From positions 36,592 to 100,591 of the forward strand of contig CAJFOX010000005.1 of the NCBI GenBank assembly GCA_904397845.1: a DNA stretch of 64,000 bases, given 5' to 3'. Shown piece after piece: positions 29,958 to 38,110 of this stretch (position 1 is the stretch's first letter; every line of letters begins with the position of its first letter). The notes below the pieces were generated by a model. That model saw only the letters and a program-made list of their open reading frames with translations, was not told the origin of the DNA and ran no database searches. This DNA comes from an uncultured Oscillospiraceae bacterium (GTDB lineage Bacteria; Bacillota; Clostridia; Oscillospirales; Ruminococcaceae). The translations under genes and the position numbers were made by a program.

Positions 29958-30727
29958 TTGACCGCCCTCGTGGCAAAGTATTTGGCCGAATACCGGCAGA
30001 TGAGATCATCGTCCACATCCTCGTAAAAGCCGGTGATGGCAAAGCCCGCCGCTGTCTGCCCACCGATGAGGCTTTCCAGTGTATGGCTGTACTGGATGGT
30101 CTGTTTTTCCTGCAGCACCTGCGAGACCTGCTCCGGGCTTAACTCATCCAGCGAGCAGAAAGGCAGATGGTTGGAGACGGTAAAACGGTTCTGATCCCAG
30201 TCCGGACCGTCAAAAATGTAGATAAACGGATTGGTGGCGCCGAACAGGAAGCTGCCGCCTTTTCGAAGCACCCGGTAAGCCTCGTCAAAAACCGGCTGCG
30301 CTTCGGGGACATAGGTCACCGATACCGGGCAGAATACCAGGTCGAAAGCACCGTCAGCAAAGGCGGACAGATCCCGCATATCTCCCCGGACAATCTTCAA
30401 GGGCAGATGTTCCCGCTGGGCGACCAGCCGATCCTGGCTCAGCTGGGCCAGAGAGTTGTCGAATACGGTAACATCCGCTCCGGCTGCCGCCAGAATTGGC
30501 GCTTGCTGCCCGCCGCCGCTGGCAAGGCAGAGGATTTTTACACCGGCCAAATTTTTGGGGAACCAGTCCCGAGGTACCGGCTTTTTGGCGGTAAGCAGAA
30601 TGGAAAAAAGCCCGGCACGCGCCGCTTCAATTTCTTCATGTTCTACTGGCACCGTCCATTGGCTGGCGGTTTTCACCTGATTGTCCCACGCTTGGGCATT
30701 GTGGGAGATCACGTCGACAGTGGTCAT
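29954..30727 (-). CDS. class I SAM-dependent methyltransferase
   Basis: A 257-residue methyltransferase. The SAM-binding motif I reads ILCLASGGGQQAPILAAAG (about 69-87), followed by motif II with VFDNS and DMRDLSAFADGAFDLVF. The fold resembles UbiE/methyltransf_11 enzymes acting on small molecules. Its stop overlaps the hemW start. The substrate is unknown; cotranscription with hemW does not define it. Confidence 0.88.
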   Translation of the reverse strand: MTTVDVISHNAQAWDNQVKTASQWTVPVEHEEIEAARAGLFSILLTAKKPVPRDWFPKNLAGVKILCLASGGGQQAPILAAAGADVTVFDNSLAQLSQDRLVAQREHLPLKIVRGDMRDLSAFADGAFDLVFCPVSVTYVPEAQPVFDEAYRVLRKGGSFLFGATNPFIYIFDGPDWDQNRFTVSNHLPFCSLDELSPEQVSQVLQEKQTIQYSHTLESLIGGQTAAGFAITGFYEDVDDDLICRYSAKYFATRAVK

Positions 30728-30775
30728 AAAAAACCTCCTTTACAAGGTCGTCCGACCGGGAAGCCGGGCGAAAAC

Positions 30776-30802
30776 AAAAAGCCGCGGAAAGATGCCGCGG
30801 CC
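30776..30802 (-). terminator. terminator after lepA
   Basis: Stem GCCGCGG/CCGCGGC, with a 7-base loop, is followed on the minus strand by TTTTTGTTTTC, 17 bp after the lepA stop. Confidence 0.8.
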
Positions 30803-30818
30803 CGGATGATCGAAAAAG

Positions 30819-32633
30819 CTAATCCAGTTTAAGTACCGACATAAACGCTTCCTGCGGCACTTCTACCGAGCCGAGCTGACGCATTCGCTTTTTGCCTTCT
30901 TTTTGCTTTTCCAGAAGTTTCTTCTTACGGGTGATATCGCCGCCGTAGCACTTGGCTAGAACGTCCTTACGCATGGCCTTGACAGTCTCCCGGGCGATAA
31001 TTTTTCCGCCTACCGCCGCCTGGATGGGAACCTCGAACAGCTGGCGCGGGATATGTTCTTTCAGATTTTCAGCCATTTTGCGGGCGCGGGCATAGGCCTT
31101 GTCTGCGTGGACAATAAAACTTAAGGCGTCCACCATCTCGCCGTTGAGCAGGATATCCAGCTTGACCAGCTTGGAGGGCTGGTAGCCATCTAATTCGTAG
31201 TCGTAGGAGGCATAGCCCTTGGTACGGGATTTGAGCGCGTCGAAAAAGTCATAAACAATTTCGTTTAATGGCAGATCATAATGCAGTTCTACCCGGTCGG
31301 TGTCCAGGTACTTGGTGTCTTTGTAAACACCGCGCCGCTCCTGGCACAGTTCCATAATCGAGCCGATGTACTGGGCCGGGGTGAAAATGCTGGCTTTCAC
31401 GTGGGGCTCCTCTGCCGAAGCGATCAGGGATGGGTCCGGATAGTTGGTGGGGTTGTCGATGGTGACGGTAGTGCCGTCGGTCAGATGGATCTTGTAGATA
31501 ACGCTGGGCGCGGTAGTAACCAGATCCAGGTTAAATTCCCGCTCCAGCCGCTCCTGGATGATCTCCATGTGCAAAAGACCCAGAAATCCGCAGCGGAAGC
31601 CGAACCCCAGCGCAATAGAGGTTTCCGGCTCAAAGGAGAGCGACGCGTCGTTCAGCTGTAATTTTTCCAGCGCGTCCCGCAGGTCGGGATAGCGGGCGCC
31701 GTCCGCCGGGTAGATGCCGCAGAATACCATGGGCACCGCCTTGCGGTAGCCGGGCAGCGGTGCGTCGCAAGGGCGGTCGCGCAAGGTTACCGTGTCGCCC
31801 ACGGTAGTGTCCCGCACGTTTTTGATGCTGGCGGTCAGATAGCCTACCTGTCCTGCCTTCAGCTCACTGCAGGGGGCCAGGGATGTAGCGCCCATGGTGC
31901 CCACTTCCACCACTGAGAATTCAGCCCCGGTGGCCATCATTCGGATTGCGTCTCCGGTATGGAGCGTTCCCTCTTTCACGCGGATATAAACGATTACGCC
32001 TTTATAGCTGTCATAGTAAGAGTCGAAGATTAATGCTTTAAGAGGTGCATTCGGATCGCCGGACGGGGCTGGGATGTCGGTGACGACCCGCTCTAAAACC
32101 TCTTCAATATTGACGCCGTTTTTGGCCGAGATGCGCGGCGCGTCCAGGCAGGGGATGCCGATGACATCCTCCACCTCGTGGGCCACCCGCTCCGGATCGG
32201 CGGCAGGCAGGTCGATCTTGTTGATGACCGGCACTACCTCCAGATCGTGCTCAATGGCAAGATAGGTATTGGCCAGTGTCTGGGCTTCGATCCCCTGAGA
32301 GGCATCTACTACCAGCAGCGCCCCTTCACAGGCGGCCAGAGAGCGGGAAACCTCGTAGTTGAAATCCACATGTCCGGGGGTGTCGATCAAATTAAAATCA
32401 TACACCTGCCCGTCTCTGGCGGTATATTGCAGGCGAACGGCCCGGGCTTTGATGGTAATGCCCCGTTCCCGTTCAATGTCCATATTATCCAAAAGCTGGT
32501 CTTCCATATCGCGCTTCGCCACCGTACTGGTCAGCTCCAGAATCCGGTCAGCCAGGGTAGACTTGCCATGGTCGATGTGGGCGATAATGCAAAAGTTGCG
32601 GGTATGCTCCAAAATAGGGTCGATCTGCGCCAA
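30819..32633 (-). CDS. lepA: elongation factor 4 (LepA)
   Basis: A 604-residue translational GTPase able to back-translocate ribosomes. G motifs are AHIDHGKST (G1), RGITI (G2), DTPGH (G3) and NKIDL (G4). The lysine-rich C-terminal end ([32 protein letters not shown]) is specific for LepA. The start chosen is TTG 32633 with AGAGGTGA upstream, giving the usual short N-terminus; a GTG at 32660 has no ribosome binding site. Confidence 0.96.
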   Translation of the reverse strand: MAQIDPILEHTRNFCIIAHIDHGKSTLADRILELTSTVAKRDMEDQLLDNMDIERERGITIKARAVRLQYTARDGQVYDFNLIDTPGHVDFNYEVSRSLAACEGALLVVDASQGIEAQTLANTYLAIEHDLEVVPVINKIDLPAADPERVAHEVEDVIGIPCLDAPRISAKNGVNIEEVLERVVTDIPAPSGDPNAPLKALIFDSYYDSYKGVIVYIRVKEGTLHTGDAIRMMATGAEFSVVEVGTMGATSLAPCSELKAGQVGYLTASIKNVRDTTVGDTVTLRDRPCDAPLPGYRKAVPMVFCGIYPADGARYPDLRDALEKLQLNDASLSFEPETSIALGFGFRCGFLGLLHMEIIQERLEREFNLDLVTTAPSVIYKIHLTDGTTVTIDNPTNYPDPSLIASAEEPHVKASIFTPAQYIGSIMELCQERRGVYKDTKYLDTDRVELHYDLPLNEIVYDFFDALKSRTKGYASYDYELDGYQPSKLVKLDILLNGEMVDALSFIVHADKAYARARKMAENLKEHIPRQLFEVPIQAAVGGKIIARETVKAMRKDVLAKCYGGDITRKKKLLEKQKEGKKRMRQLGSVEVPQEAFMSVLKLD

Positions 32634-32682
32634 ACTGTTCACCTCTGTACTCTTTTTCACAAATCAACGGATAATTAAAATC

Positions 32683-32711
32683 AGTATATCATATTTATTG
32701 GCTGGGCACAA
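32683..32711 (-). promoter_or_regulatory. lepA: lepA promoter
   Basis: On the minus strand TTGTGC (32706-32711) and TATACT (32683-32688), 17-bp spacer, lie about 45 bp before lepA. Confidence 0.65.
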
Positions 32712-32758
32712 CGGAAAATTGCGCCTGATCCAGTATGCAGAACGCCTTGCCCCTGCTC

Positions 32759-32786
32759 TTGCTTTTTTCAGCCAACCTGTTATAAT
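32759..32786 (+). promoter_or_regulatory. promoter of the HelD-like gene
   Basis: TTGCTT (32759-32764) and an extended -10 TGTTATAAT (TATAAT at 32781-32786) with a 16-bp spacer, about 30 bp before the helicase start. Confidence 0.7.
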
Positions 32787-32818
32787 GATTATTCATCGCG
32801 GCTGGAAAGGAGTGGAGT

Positions 32819-34981
32819 ATGGACCCGATTTTTCAAGAGGAATCCGCCAGGCTTTCCTGGACAAAGGAACAGTATCTGCAGGCGGCGGAGGACGAGCGGC
32901 TGATGCTGAGCGCGCTGCCGAGGCTGTATCCAAACGATCCGAACCTTTTAAATGAACTGCTGTTGCATACCCACAACCGCATTGTGAGGCTGGAACAGAG
33001 CCGGAGTAAGCCCTATTTTGCCCGCATTGATTTTACCGACGGATCGTCCGCTCAGACCGACCGGTGCTATATCGGCAAAATTGGCGTGTCCGACCAGGAC
33101 GGGCAGATCATCACCGTGGACTGGCGCGCCCCAGTGGCGAGCTTATATTATGACAGCAATCTGGGGAAAGCCTCCTATCAGGCGCCGGAAGGGATGATTT
33201 TCGGGACGCTCTCGCTCAAGCGCCAGTATGAGATCGAAAAAGGGACGCTTTTATCCTATCATGATGTGGATTCGGTCTCTGATGACGAGCTGCTCAAACC
33301 TTTTTTAAGCGCCAGCGCCGACAGTCGGCTCAAAAATATTGTCGCTTCCATCCAAACGGAGCAGAACCGGATCATTCGGGAGGATCTGCATAAAAACCTC
33401 ATTGTGCAGGGAGCGGCGGGCAGCGGCAAGACCACTGTGGCATTGCACCGCATTGCCTATCTGGTTTACCGCTGGCGGGACAGCATCCGCCCCAGCCAGT
33501 ACATGGTCATTGGCCCCAACCTGTTTTTCATCAGCTATATTTCGGCGGTGCTGCCGGACCTGGACGTGGACAACGTACCGCAGTTTACCTACGAGACGCT
33601 GGCGGCCCGGTATTTAGACGAAAATTTTATGGTGCAGAACCCGGCTGAAACGCTGGCCGCCGTTCTGGAACGGGGGGAAGATACGACAGTCCAGAGATAT
33701 AAAAGCTCCCTTGCTTACCGGGACGCGCTTGACCGTTTTCTCTGCGATTTTGAAGATTCTCTGCTGCCAGAGGGACCTTTCTCCCCCTTTGGCGTTCCCC
33801 TGTTGAGCGAACAGCAGATTCAGGCCCAATGGCAAAGCGCAAAAGAGGTGGGCGGCAGCTGCCTGACCCGGGTTAACAAGGCGGTGCTGCTGCTTTCCGC
33901 GGCGTTAGCCGCTGAACGGGATCGGGCGTTTTGGATGGTGGACAGCTGGTTTGGCCGGCAGATGGACGGTGCGGGAAAAGAGGAAGCTGCCCGGATTTTC
34001 CGCCAGAAGCGGCAGCTGGAGCGGGAGCTGGATTCGGGGTGTAAAAAGTTGCTGCGACGTTTTTTTTCAGGGATTGACGTTAAAATCCTGTCGGTGTACC
34101 GCCGCTTTCTGGAACAGGCGGATTGCTATCTGCCACAGGAATTGGCAGCGTCAGTGCGGCGGCATACGCTGGCCCCGCTGCGGAAAAGGAAGGTGGCCCA
34201 GGAGGATCTGCCCGCGCTGATCTACCTGAAAACACGGATTTTCGGTGCGGAGGATTATGCCCGTTACCGCCATGTAGTGGTGGATGAAGCGCAGGATTTG
34301 GGAGAGTTCGCGTTTTTCGCGCTGCAGAAACTGCTTTCCGGCAGCACCTTTACCGTTGTCGGAGATCTGGCGCAGTCCATCTATGGATTTCACGGGATAG
34401 AAAGCTGGGAGCCGGTACAAAAGCGTTCCTTCTCCCAGGGGGCTGAAATTTGCCATATGGAGAAAAGCTATCGCACCACCGTTGAAATTATGGAGGCGGC
34501 CAACCTTCTTACCGAGAGTATGGGGCTGCCCGCCGCCCAGCCGGTGATCCGCCATGGCGACCCGGTACGTCTGCACCCAATACTCGGGGACTCGGTTCAA
34601 GCGGTAGCCGATTGTATCCGGGCGGATCAGGCGCTGGGATTTGGGTCGATCGCCGTACTGGGGAAAACCGCCGTCGAAACCGCACGGATGCATGCTGCCC
34701 TTGTATCGCTGGGGATTCCCATCCAGCTGATAGATGACGAAGCGGACTCATACAGCGGCGGGGTTTGTGCAATGACCGGATATCTATCCAAGGGCCTAGA
34801 ATTTGACGGGGTCATCCTGTTAGACGCGGGTGAGCCGGTCTATCGGTCAGACAGACGGTTGGACCTGCATCTTTTGTATGTGGCGATGACTCGGCCGCTG
34901 CATCGGTTGGATATTTTTTACAGCAAAAAACCCTGCGCGCCCCTTTGCGCATTGTTGGAGCAGGGTGCTTCCGGTCGGTAA
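32819..34981 (+). CDS. helD: HelD-like UvrD-family helicase
   Basis: A 720-residue SF1 ATPase. After a coiled N-terminal arm (about 1-60) comes the HelD-typical IGKIGVSDQDGQIITVDWRAP block. Then follow Walker A GAAGSGKTTVALHRIAYL (about 198), VVVDEAQDLGEF (Walker B) and the C-terminal motifs GLEFDGVILLDA and LLYVAMTRPLH. HelD proteins bind RNA polymerase and release it from DNA. It lacks the 2A domain features of long DNA helicases such as UvrD. A perfect terminator follows. Confidence 0.9.
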   Translation: MDPIFQEESARLSWTKEQYLQAAEDERLMLSALPRLYPNDPNLLNELLLHTHNRIVRLEQSRSKPYFARIDFTDGSSAQTDRCYIGKIGVSDQDGQIITVDWRAPVASLYYDSNLGKASYQAPEGMIFGTLSLKRQYEIEKGTLLSYHDVDSVSDDELLKPFLSASADSRLKNIVASIQTEQNRIIREDLHKNLIVQGAAGSGKTTVALHRIAYLVYRWRDSIRPSQYMVIGPNLFFISYISAVLPDLDVDNVPQFTYETLAARYLDENFMVQNPAETLAAVLERGEDTTVQRYKSSLAYRDALDRFLCDFEDSLLPEGPFSPFGVPLLSEQQIQAQWQSAKEVGGSCLTRVNKAVLLLSAALAAERDRAFWMVDSWFGRQMDGAGKEEAARIFRQKRQLERELDSGCKKLLRRFFSGIDVKILSVYRRFLEQADCYLPQELAASVRRHTLAPLRKRKVAQEDLPALIYLKTRIFGAEDYARYRHVVVDEAQDLGEFAFFALQKLLSGSTFTVVGDLAQSIYGFHGIESWEPVQKRSFSQGAEICHMEKSYRTTVEIMEAANLLTESMGLPAAQPVIRHGDPVRLHPILGDSVQAVADCIRADQALGFGSIAVLGKTAVETARMHAALVSLGIPIQLIDDEADSYSGGVCAMTGYLSKGLEFDGVILLDAGEPVYRSDRRLDLHLLYVAMTRPLHRLDIFYSKKPCAPLCALLEQGASGR

Positions 34982-35016
34982 AGGGCATTGCTTTTTGCCC
35001 GGGTTTGCTTTTTATG

Positions 35017-35060
35017 GCGATCAGCGCCGCCGTTGTAGCGGCGGCGCTGATCGCTTTTTT
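35017..35060 (+). terminator. terminator after the HelD-like gene
   Basis: A perfect 16-bp stem (GCGATCAGCGCCGCCG, 35017-35032, with 35038-35053) and a T-run. It separates helD from the next plus-strand unit. Confidence 0.92.
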
Positions 35061-35117
35061 CAATGATGGTGGAGAGAAAATCCAGTTGGAAAATTTTAAA
35101 TTTTTGCTTGACGGATC

Positions 35118-35146
35118 TTGACAAGTGAAGAAAAATCCTGTATTTC
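35118..35146 (+). promoter_or_regulatory. promoter of the DUF3793-flavodoxin unit
   Basis: A perfect TTGACA (35118-35123) is 17 bp from a weak TATTTC (35141-35146). The -10 region overlaps the left edge of the large palindrome. Confidence 0.5.
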
Positions 35147-35181
35147 TATATTAGGTTAGCAATTGCTAACCTAATATAGAA
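35144..35181. promoter_or_regulatory. 38-bp perfect palindrome, probable metal-regulator operator
   Basis: Two 19-base arms meet without a gap at 35162/35163. The inner half-site TTAGGTTAG and its complement CTAACCTAA match the halves of the DtxR/IdeR consensus, but are separated here by CAATTG instead of a single base. It covers the -10 and start region of the DUF3793-flavodoxin unit, as expected for a repressor site. The identity of the regulator is inference. Confidence 0.7.
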
Positions 35182-35192
35182 GGGGGTGCTTT

Positions 35193-35744
35193 ATGCCGGA
35201 AGAACTGTTGGTATCACATTGTGCACCTACGCTGGCAGGGTTAAAGACAGCAAACCTATTCAGTTGCAGCTGCCCCTGTCCGGCACAGTTGGCGCAGGAA
35301 GTGACGCGGCTGAACAAACAGTTGAATTCCAAAGGCGTCTGCGTACAGGTATTGTCCAACCGCGGGAAAAGAGCGCTGATTTATGTCTATCGGCCCAAGC
35401 GGCTGGAAAAGGACCTGAATCACCCCGATGCCCTGTGCTTTTTAAAACAGTGTGGCTATCAAAATGGCTGTGCGCTGGATCTGGTGCAGCAGCTGCAGGA
35501 AAAGCTCTGCGAGAGTCAGGATTTTCCTCATGAAATCGGGCTGTTTCTCGGCTATCCCTTTGAGGATGTGCAGGGGTTTATTCAGAACAGAGGCTGTAAC
35601 TGCAGGCTTTGCGGGTATTGGAAGGTGTACGCCAACGAGTGTGAGAAAAAGCGCCTGTTTGAAAAGTATAGCCATTGCCGCAATGTCTATTGCCGGAAAT
35701 GGACAGAAGGGTTGTCCATCCAGCGGCTTACGGTCGCCGGTTAA
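35193..35744 (+). CDS. DUF3793 family protein
   Basis: A 183-residue protein of the DUF3793 family. Features are HCAPTLAGLKTANLFSC at the N-terminus (residues 9-25), ALIYVYRP, EIGLFLGYPFEDVQGFI, GYWKVY and paired cysteines (NCRLC and C.NVYC). In gut Clostridia this family is often found next to a flavodoxin and ferrous-iron transport genes. Here the flavodoxin follows by 34 bp. GAAGGGGGTG lies upstream of the ATG. Function unknown; the operator suggests metal control. Confidence 0.85.
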   Translation: MPEELLVSHCAPTLAGLKTANLFSCSCPCPAQLAQEVTRLNKQLNSKGVCVQVLSNRGKRALIYVYRPKRLEKDLNHPDALCFLKQCGYQNGCALDLVQQLQEKLCESQDFPHEIGLFLGYPFEDVQGFIQNRGCNCRLCGYWKVYANECEKKRLFEKYSHCRNVYCRKWTEGLSIQRLTVAG

Positions 35745-35778
35745 AGTCTCTATTTTTTTAGAAAGGTCGTGTTCAAGC

Positions 35779-36207
35779 ATGCGTAAAATAGCAGTTGTTT
35801 ATTGGAGTGGGACAGGAAATACCCAGCAGATGGCCGACGCCGTCGCCAATGGGGCAAAAAATGCCGGCGCGGAACCGACGGTTTTTACCGCCGCCGAATT
35901 TTCTGCGGATAAAATGACCGCCTTTGACGCCATTGCGTTAGGCTGCCCGTCCATGGGTGCAGAGGAGCTGGAGGAAACAGAGTTTGCCCCTATGTTTGCC
36001 AGCTGTGAGCCGTGTTTGAAGGATAAGAAAATTGGCCTGTTTGGTTCTTACGGCTGGGGAGATGGCGAGTGGATGCGAAAATGGGAACAGACCTGCCGGG
36101 ATGATGGCGCTATTCTGGTCTGCGACAGCGTTATCTGCAACGAAGCGCCGGATGCCGATGCCGTTGTATCCTGCGAGGCGATGGGCAGCGCGCTGGCAAA
36201 TGCCTGA
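35779..36207 (+). CDS. flavodoxin
   Basis: A 142-residue FMN-binding electron carrier. The phosphate-binding loop WSGTGNTQQMA lies at residues 9-19, the aromatic FMN loop at GCPSMGAEELEE, and the second at GSYGWGDGEWM. Length and motifs are typical of short-chain flavodoxins, which replace ferredoxin when iron is scarce. It is cotranscribed with the DUF3793 gene behind the palindromic operator, which fits induction by low iron. Confidence 0.93.
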   Translation: MRKIAVVYWSGTGNTQQMADAVANGAKNAGAEPTVFTAAEFSADKMTAFDAIALGCPSMGAEELEETEFAPMFASCEPCLKDKKIGLFGSYGWGDGEWMRKWEQTCRDDGAILVCDSVICNEAPDADAVVSCEAMGSALANA

Positions 36208-36290
36208 CATCGCGTCTCCCTTGCGGAAGAGCCTTCTGATCCCCAATCCCTGTCGTTTGGGATTTTGGGGCTGATGGTAAGGAAAGCATG

Positions 36291-36332
36291 ACAAAAGGCG
36301 GTGCTGTTTTTAACAGTACCGCCTTTGTAAAT
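36291..36332. terminator. bidirectional terminator between flavodoxin and hydrogenase genes
   Basis: AAAGGCGGTGCTG / CAGTACCGCCTTT form a stem with one mismatch and an A/T loop, flanked by A- and T-rich ends. It serves the converging flavodoxin and hydA genes. Confidence 0.82.
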
Positions 36333-36350
36333 AACCCAATCGTTTTTCCA

Positions 36351-38093
36351 TTAGAAGCGATTGCGTTTTTTGTAGCTGGTGTGGAGGATTTCATGGGCCT
36401 TGTGGGAACCATAGCTGCCCAGATAGGTCTCATAAACCTCTTTTACCACCGGATTTTCATGGGATTTGCGGATCGGTTTGTTTCTGTCATTTTCGTACAG
36501 AGCAGCCGCCCGCCGCGCTTTCAAATCGATAAAGTTGCGCACTGTCGCCGGCTGTACCGGCTGACCGCCGCCGTTGACACAGCCGCCCGGGCAGCCCATG
36601 ATCTCGATGAAGTGGTAGTTCTTTTCCCCGGATTTGACCGATTCGAGGACTTTCTTGGCGTTCTTTAATCCGGAAGCTACGCAAACATTCAGCTCCAGGT
36701 CGCCGATTTTGTAGGTTGCTTCTTTGATGCCCTGAGTGCCGCGCACTTCGTCGAACTCTACCGCCTCACCGCTTTCGCCGGTGATCCACTCTTTGGCGGT
36801 ACGCAGCGCCGCTTCCATTACGCCGCCGGTGGCGCCGAAGATAACGCCTGCGCCGGTAGAGGTGCCCAAAGGCGCATCGAACTCCTCGTCAGGCAGCTTG
36901 GGCAGGTACATGCCCGCGCGCTCGATCATCCGGGCCAGCTCACGGGTAGTCAGAGCAACGTCTACGTCCGGATAACCGGAGGCGGACTCGTCCTCGCGCT
37001 TGGTCTCGAACTTCTTGGCGGTACAGGGCATAATGCCGACCACGAAGATGTCTTTGGGATCAATGCCGGTTTTCTCCGCATACCAGGTCTTGGCCAGCGC
37101 GCCGAACATCTGCTGCGGCGATTTGCAGGTGGACAGGTTCTCGGTGAATTCCGGATAATAGTGCTCGCAGTATTTGACCCAGCCGGGAGAGCAGGAGGTG
37201 ATCATCGGCAGCTTGCCGCCGTTTTTGATCCGTTCAACCAGCTCGTTGGCCTCTTCTACGATGGTCATGTCCGCGGCAAAGTCGGTGTCGTAAACGCCGT
37301 CAAAGCCCAGCCGGCGCAGCGCCGCGACCATTTTGCCTTCTACGTTGGTGCCGATGTGCATACCGAACGCTTCGCCCAAGGTTACGCGGATAGAAGGGGC
37401 GGTCTGAACGATTACGTGTTTGGTCGGGTCGCCCAGGGCACGCCATACATCCTTGGTGTTGTCCTTCTCCGCCAGCGCGCCGGTGGGGCAGACGACAATA
37501 CACTGGCCGCAGGATACGCAGGCCACGTCGGACAGGTTTTGGTTAAAAGCGGTGCCGATGTGAGTATTAAAGCCCCGGCCGTTAGGTCCGATGACCGCAA
37601 CATCCTGCCATTTGGCGCAGGCGGCGGCACAGCGGCGGCACAGCACGCACTTGGAATTGTCGCGCACCATATGTACGGCGGAATCATCATAATCGCTGGC
37701 GGGTTTCTCGCCGTCGTACAGGGCCTCGTCATAGATGCGGAAGTCCTTACACAGCTTCTGCAACTCGCAGTTGCCGGAGCGCACGCAGGACAGACAGGAA
37801 CGGTTATGAGTGGAAAGGATCAGCTCCAGGTTGGTCTTGCGGGAGGCGAAAACACGCTTGGAGTTGGTCAGGATCTCCATACCTTCTGCCACCGGATACA
37901 CGCAGGCGGCGACCAGGTTTCTCATACCGACAACTTCCACTACGCAGATGCGGCAGGCGCCGATTTCGTTGATTTCTCTTAAGTAACACAGGGTGGGAAT
38001 TTCAATTCCATGCATTCTGGCGGCTTCCAAAATGGTGCTGCCGGCCGGTACGGACAAGGGCATACCGTTGATTTTGATATTTACCATTTCCAT
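36351..38093 (-). CDS. [FeFe]-hydrogenase catalytic subunit (HydA/HndD type)
   Basis: The 580-residue catalytic subunit of an NAD(P)H-linked hydrogenase. Order: [2Fe-2S] domain (C36, C47, C50, C64), His-Cys cluster (H96, C100, C103, C109), two [4Fe-4S] sites (C149/152/155/159 and C192/195/198/202), then the H-cluster domain. H-cluster loops are TSCSPGW (299-305), MPCTAKKFE (355-363) and MGCPGGC (499-505). The C-terminus is the small-subunit-like tail (PVVKEVYETYLGSYGSHKAHEILHT). TSCS is found where single-subunit enzymes have TSCC. It forms a complex with the two upstream subunits, probably electron bifurcating with ferredoxin. Confidence 0.94.
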   Translation of the reverse strand: MEMVNIKINGMPLSVPAGSTILEAARMHGIEIPTLCYLREINEIGACRICVVEVVGMRNLVAACVYPVAEGMEILTNSKRVFASRKTNLELILSTHNRSCLSCVRSGNCELQKLCKDFRIYDEALYDGEKPASDYDDSAVHMVRDNSKCVLCRRCAAACAKWQDVAVIGPNGRGFNTHIGTAFNQNLSDVACVSCGQCIVVCPTGALAEKDNTKDVWRALGDPTKHVIVQTAPSIRVTLGEAFGMHIGTNVEGKMVAALRRLGFDGVYDTDFAADMTIVEEANELVERIKNGGKLPMITSCSPGWVKYCEHYYPEFTENLSTCKSPQQMFGALAKTWYAEKTGIDPKDIFVVGIMPCTAKKFETKREDESASGYPDVDVALTTRELARMIERAGMYLPKLPDEEFDAPLGTSTGAGVIFGATGGVMEAALRTAKEWITGESGEAVEFDEVRGTQGIKEATYKIGDLELNVCVASGLKNAKKVLESVKSGEKNYHFIEIMGCPGGCVNGGGQPVQPATVRNFIDLKARRAAALYENDRNKPIRKSHENPVVKEVYETYLGSYGSHKAHEILHTSYKKRNRF

Positions 38094-38110
38094 TGTGGTA
38101 CACTCCTTCC

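Noticed and set aside
34920..34965. A hairpin inside the end of the HelD-like gene
   Set aside because: The stem is imperfect, it lies within coding sequence, and a perfect terminator follows at 35017.
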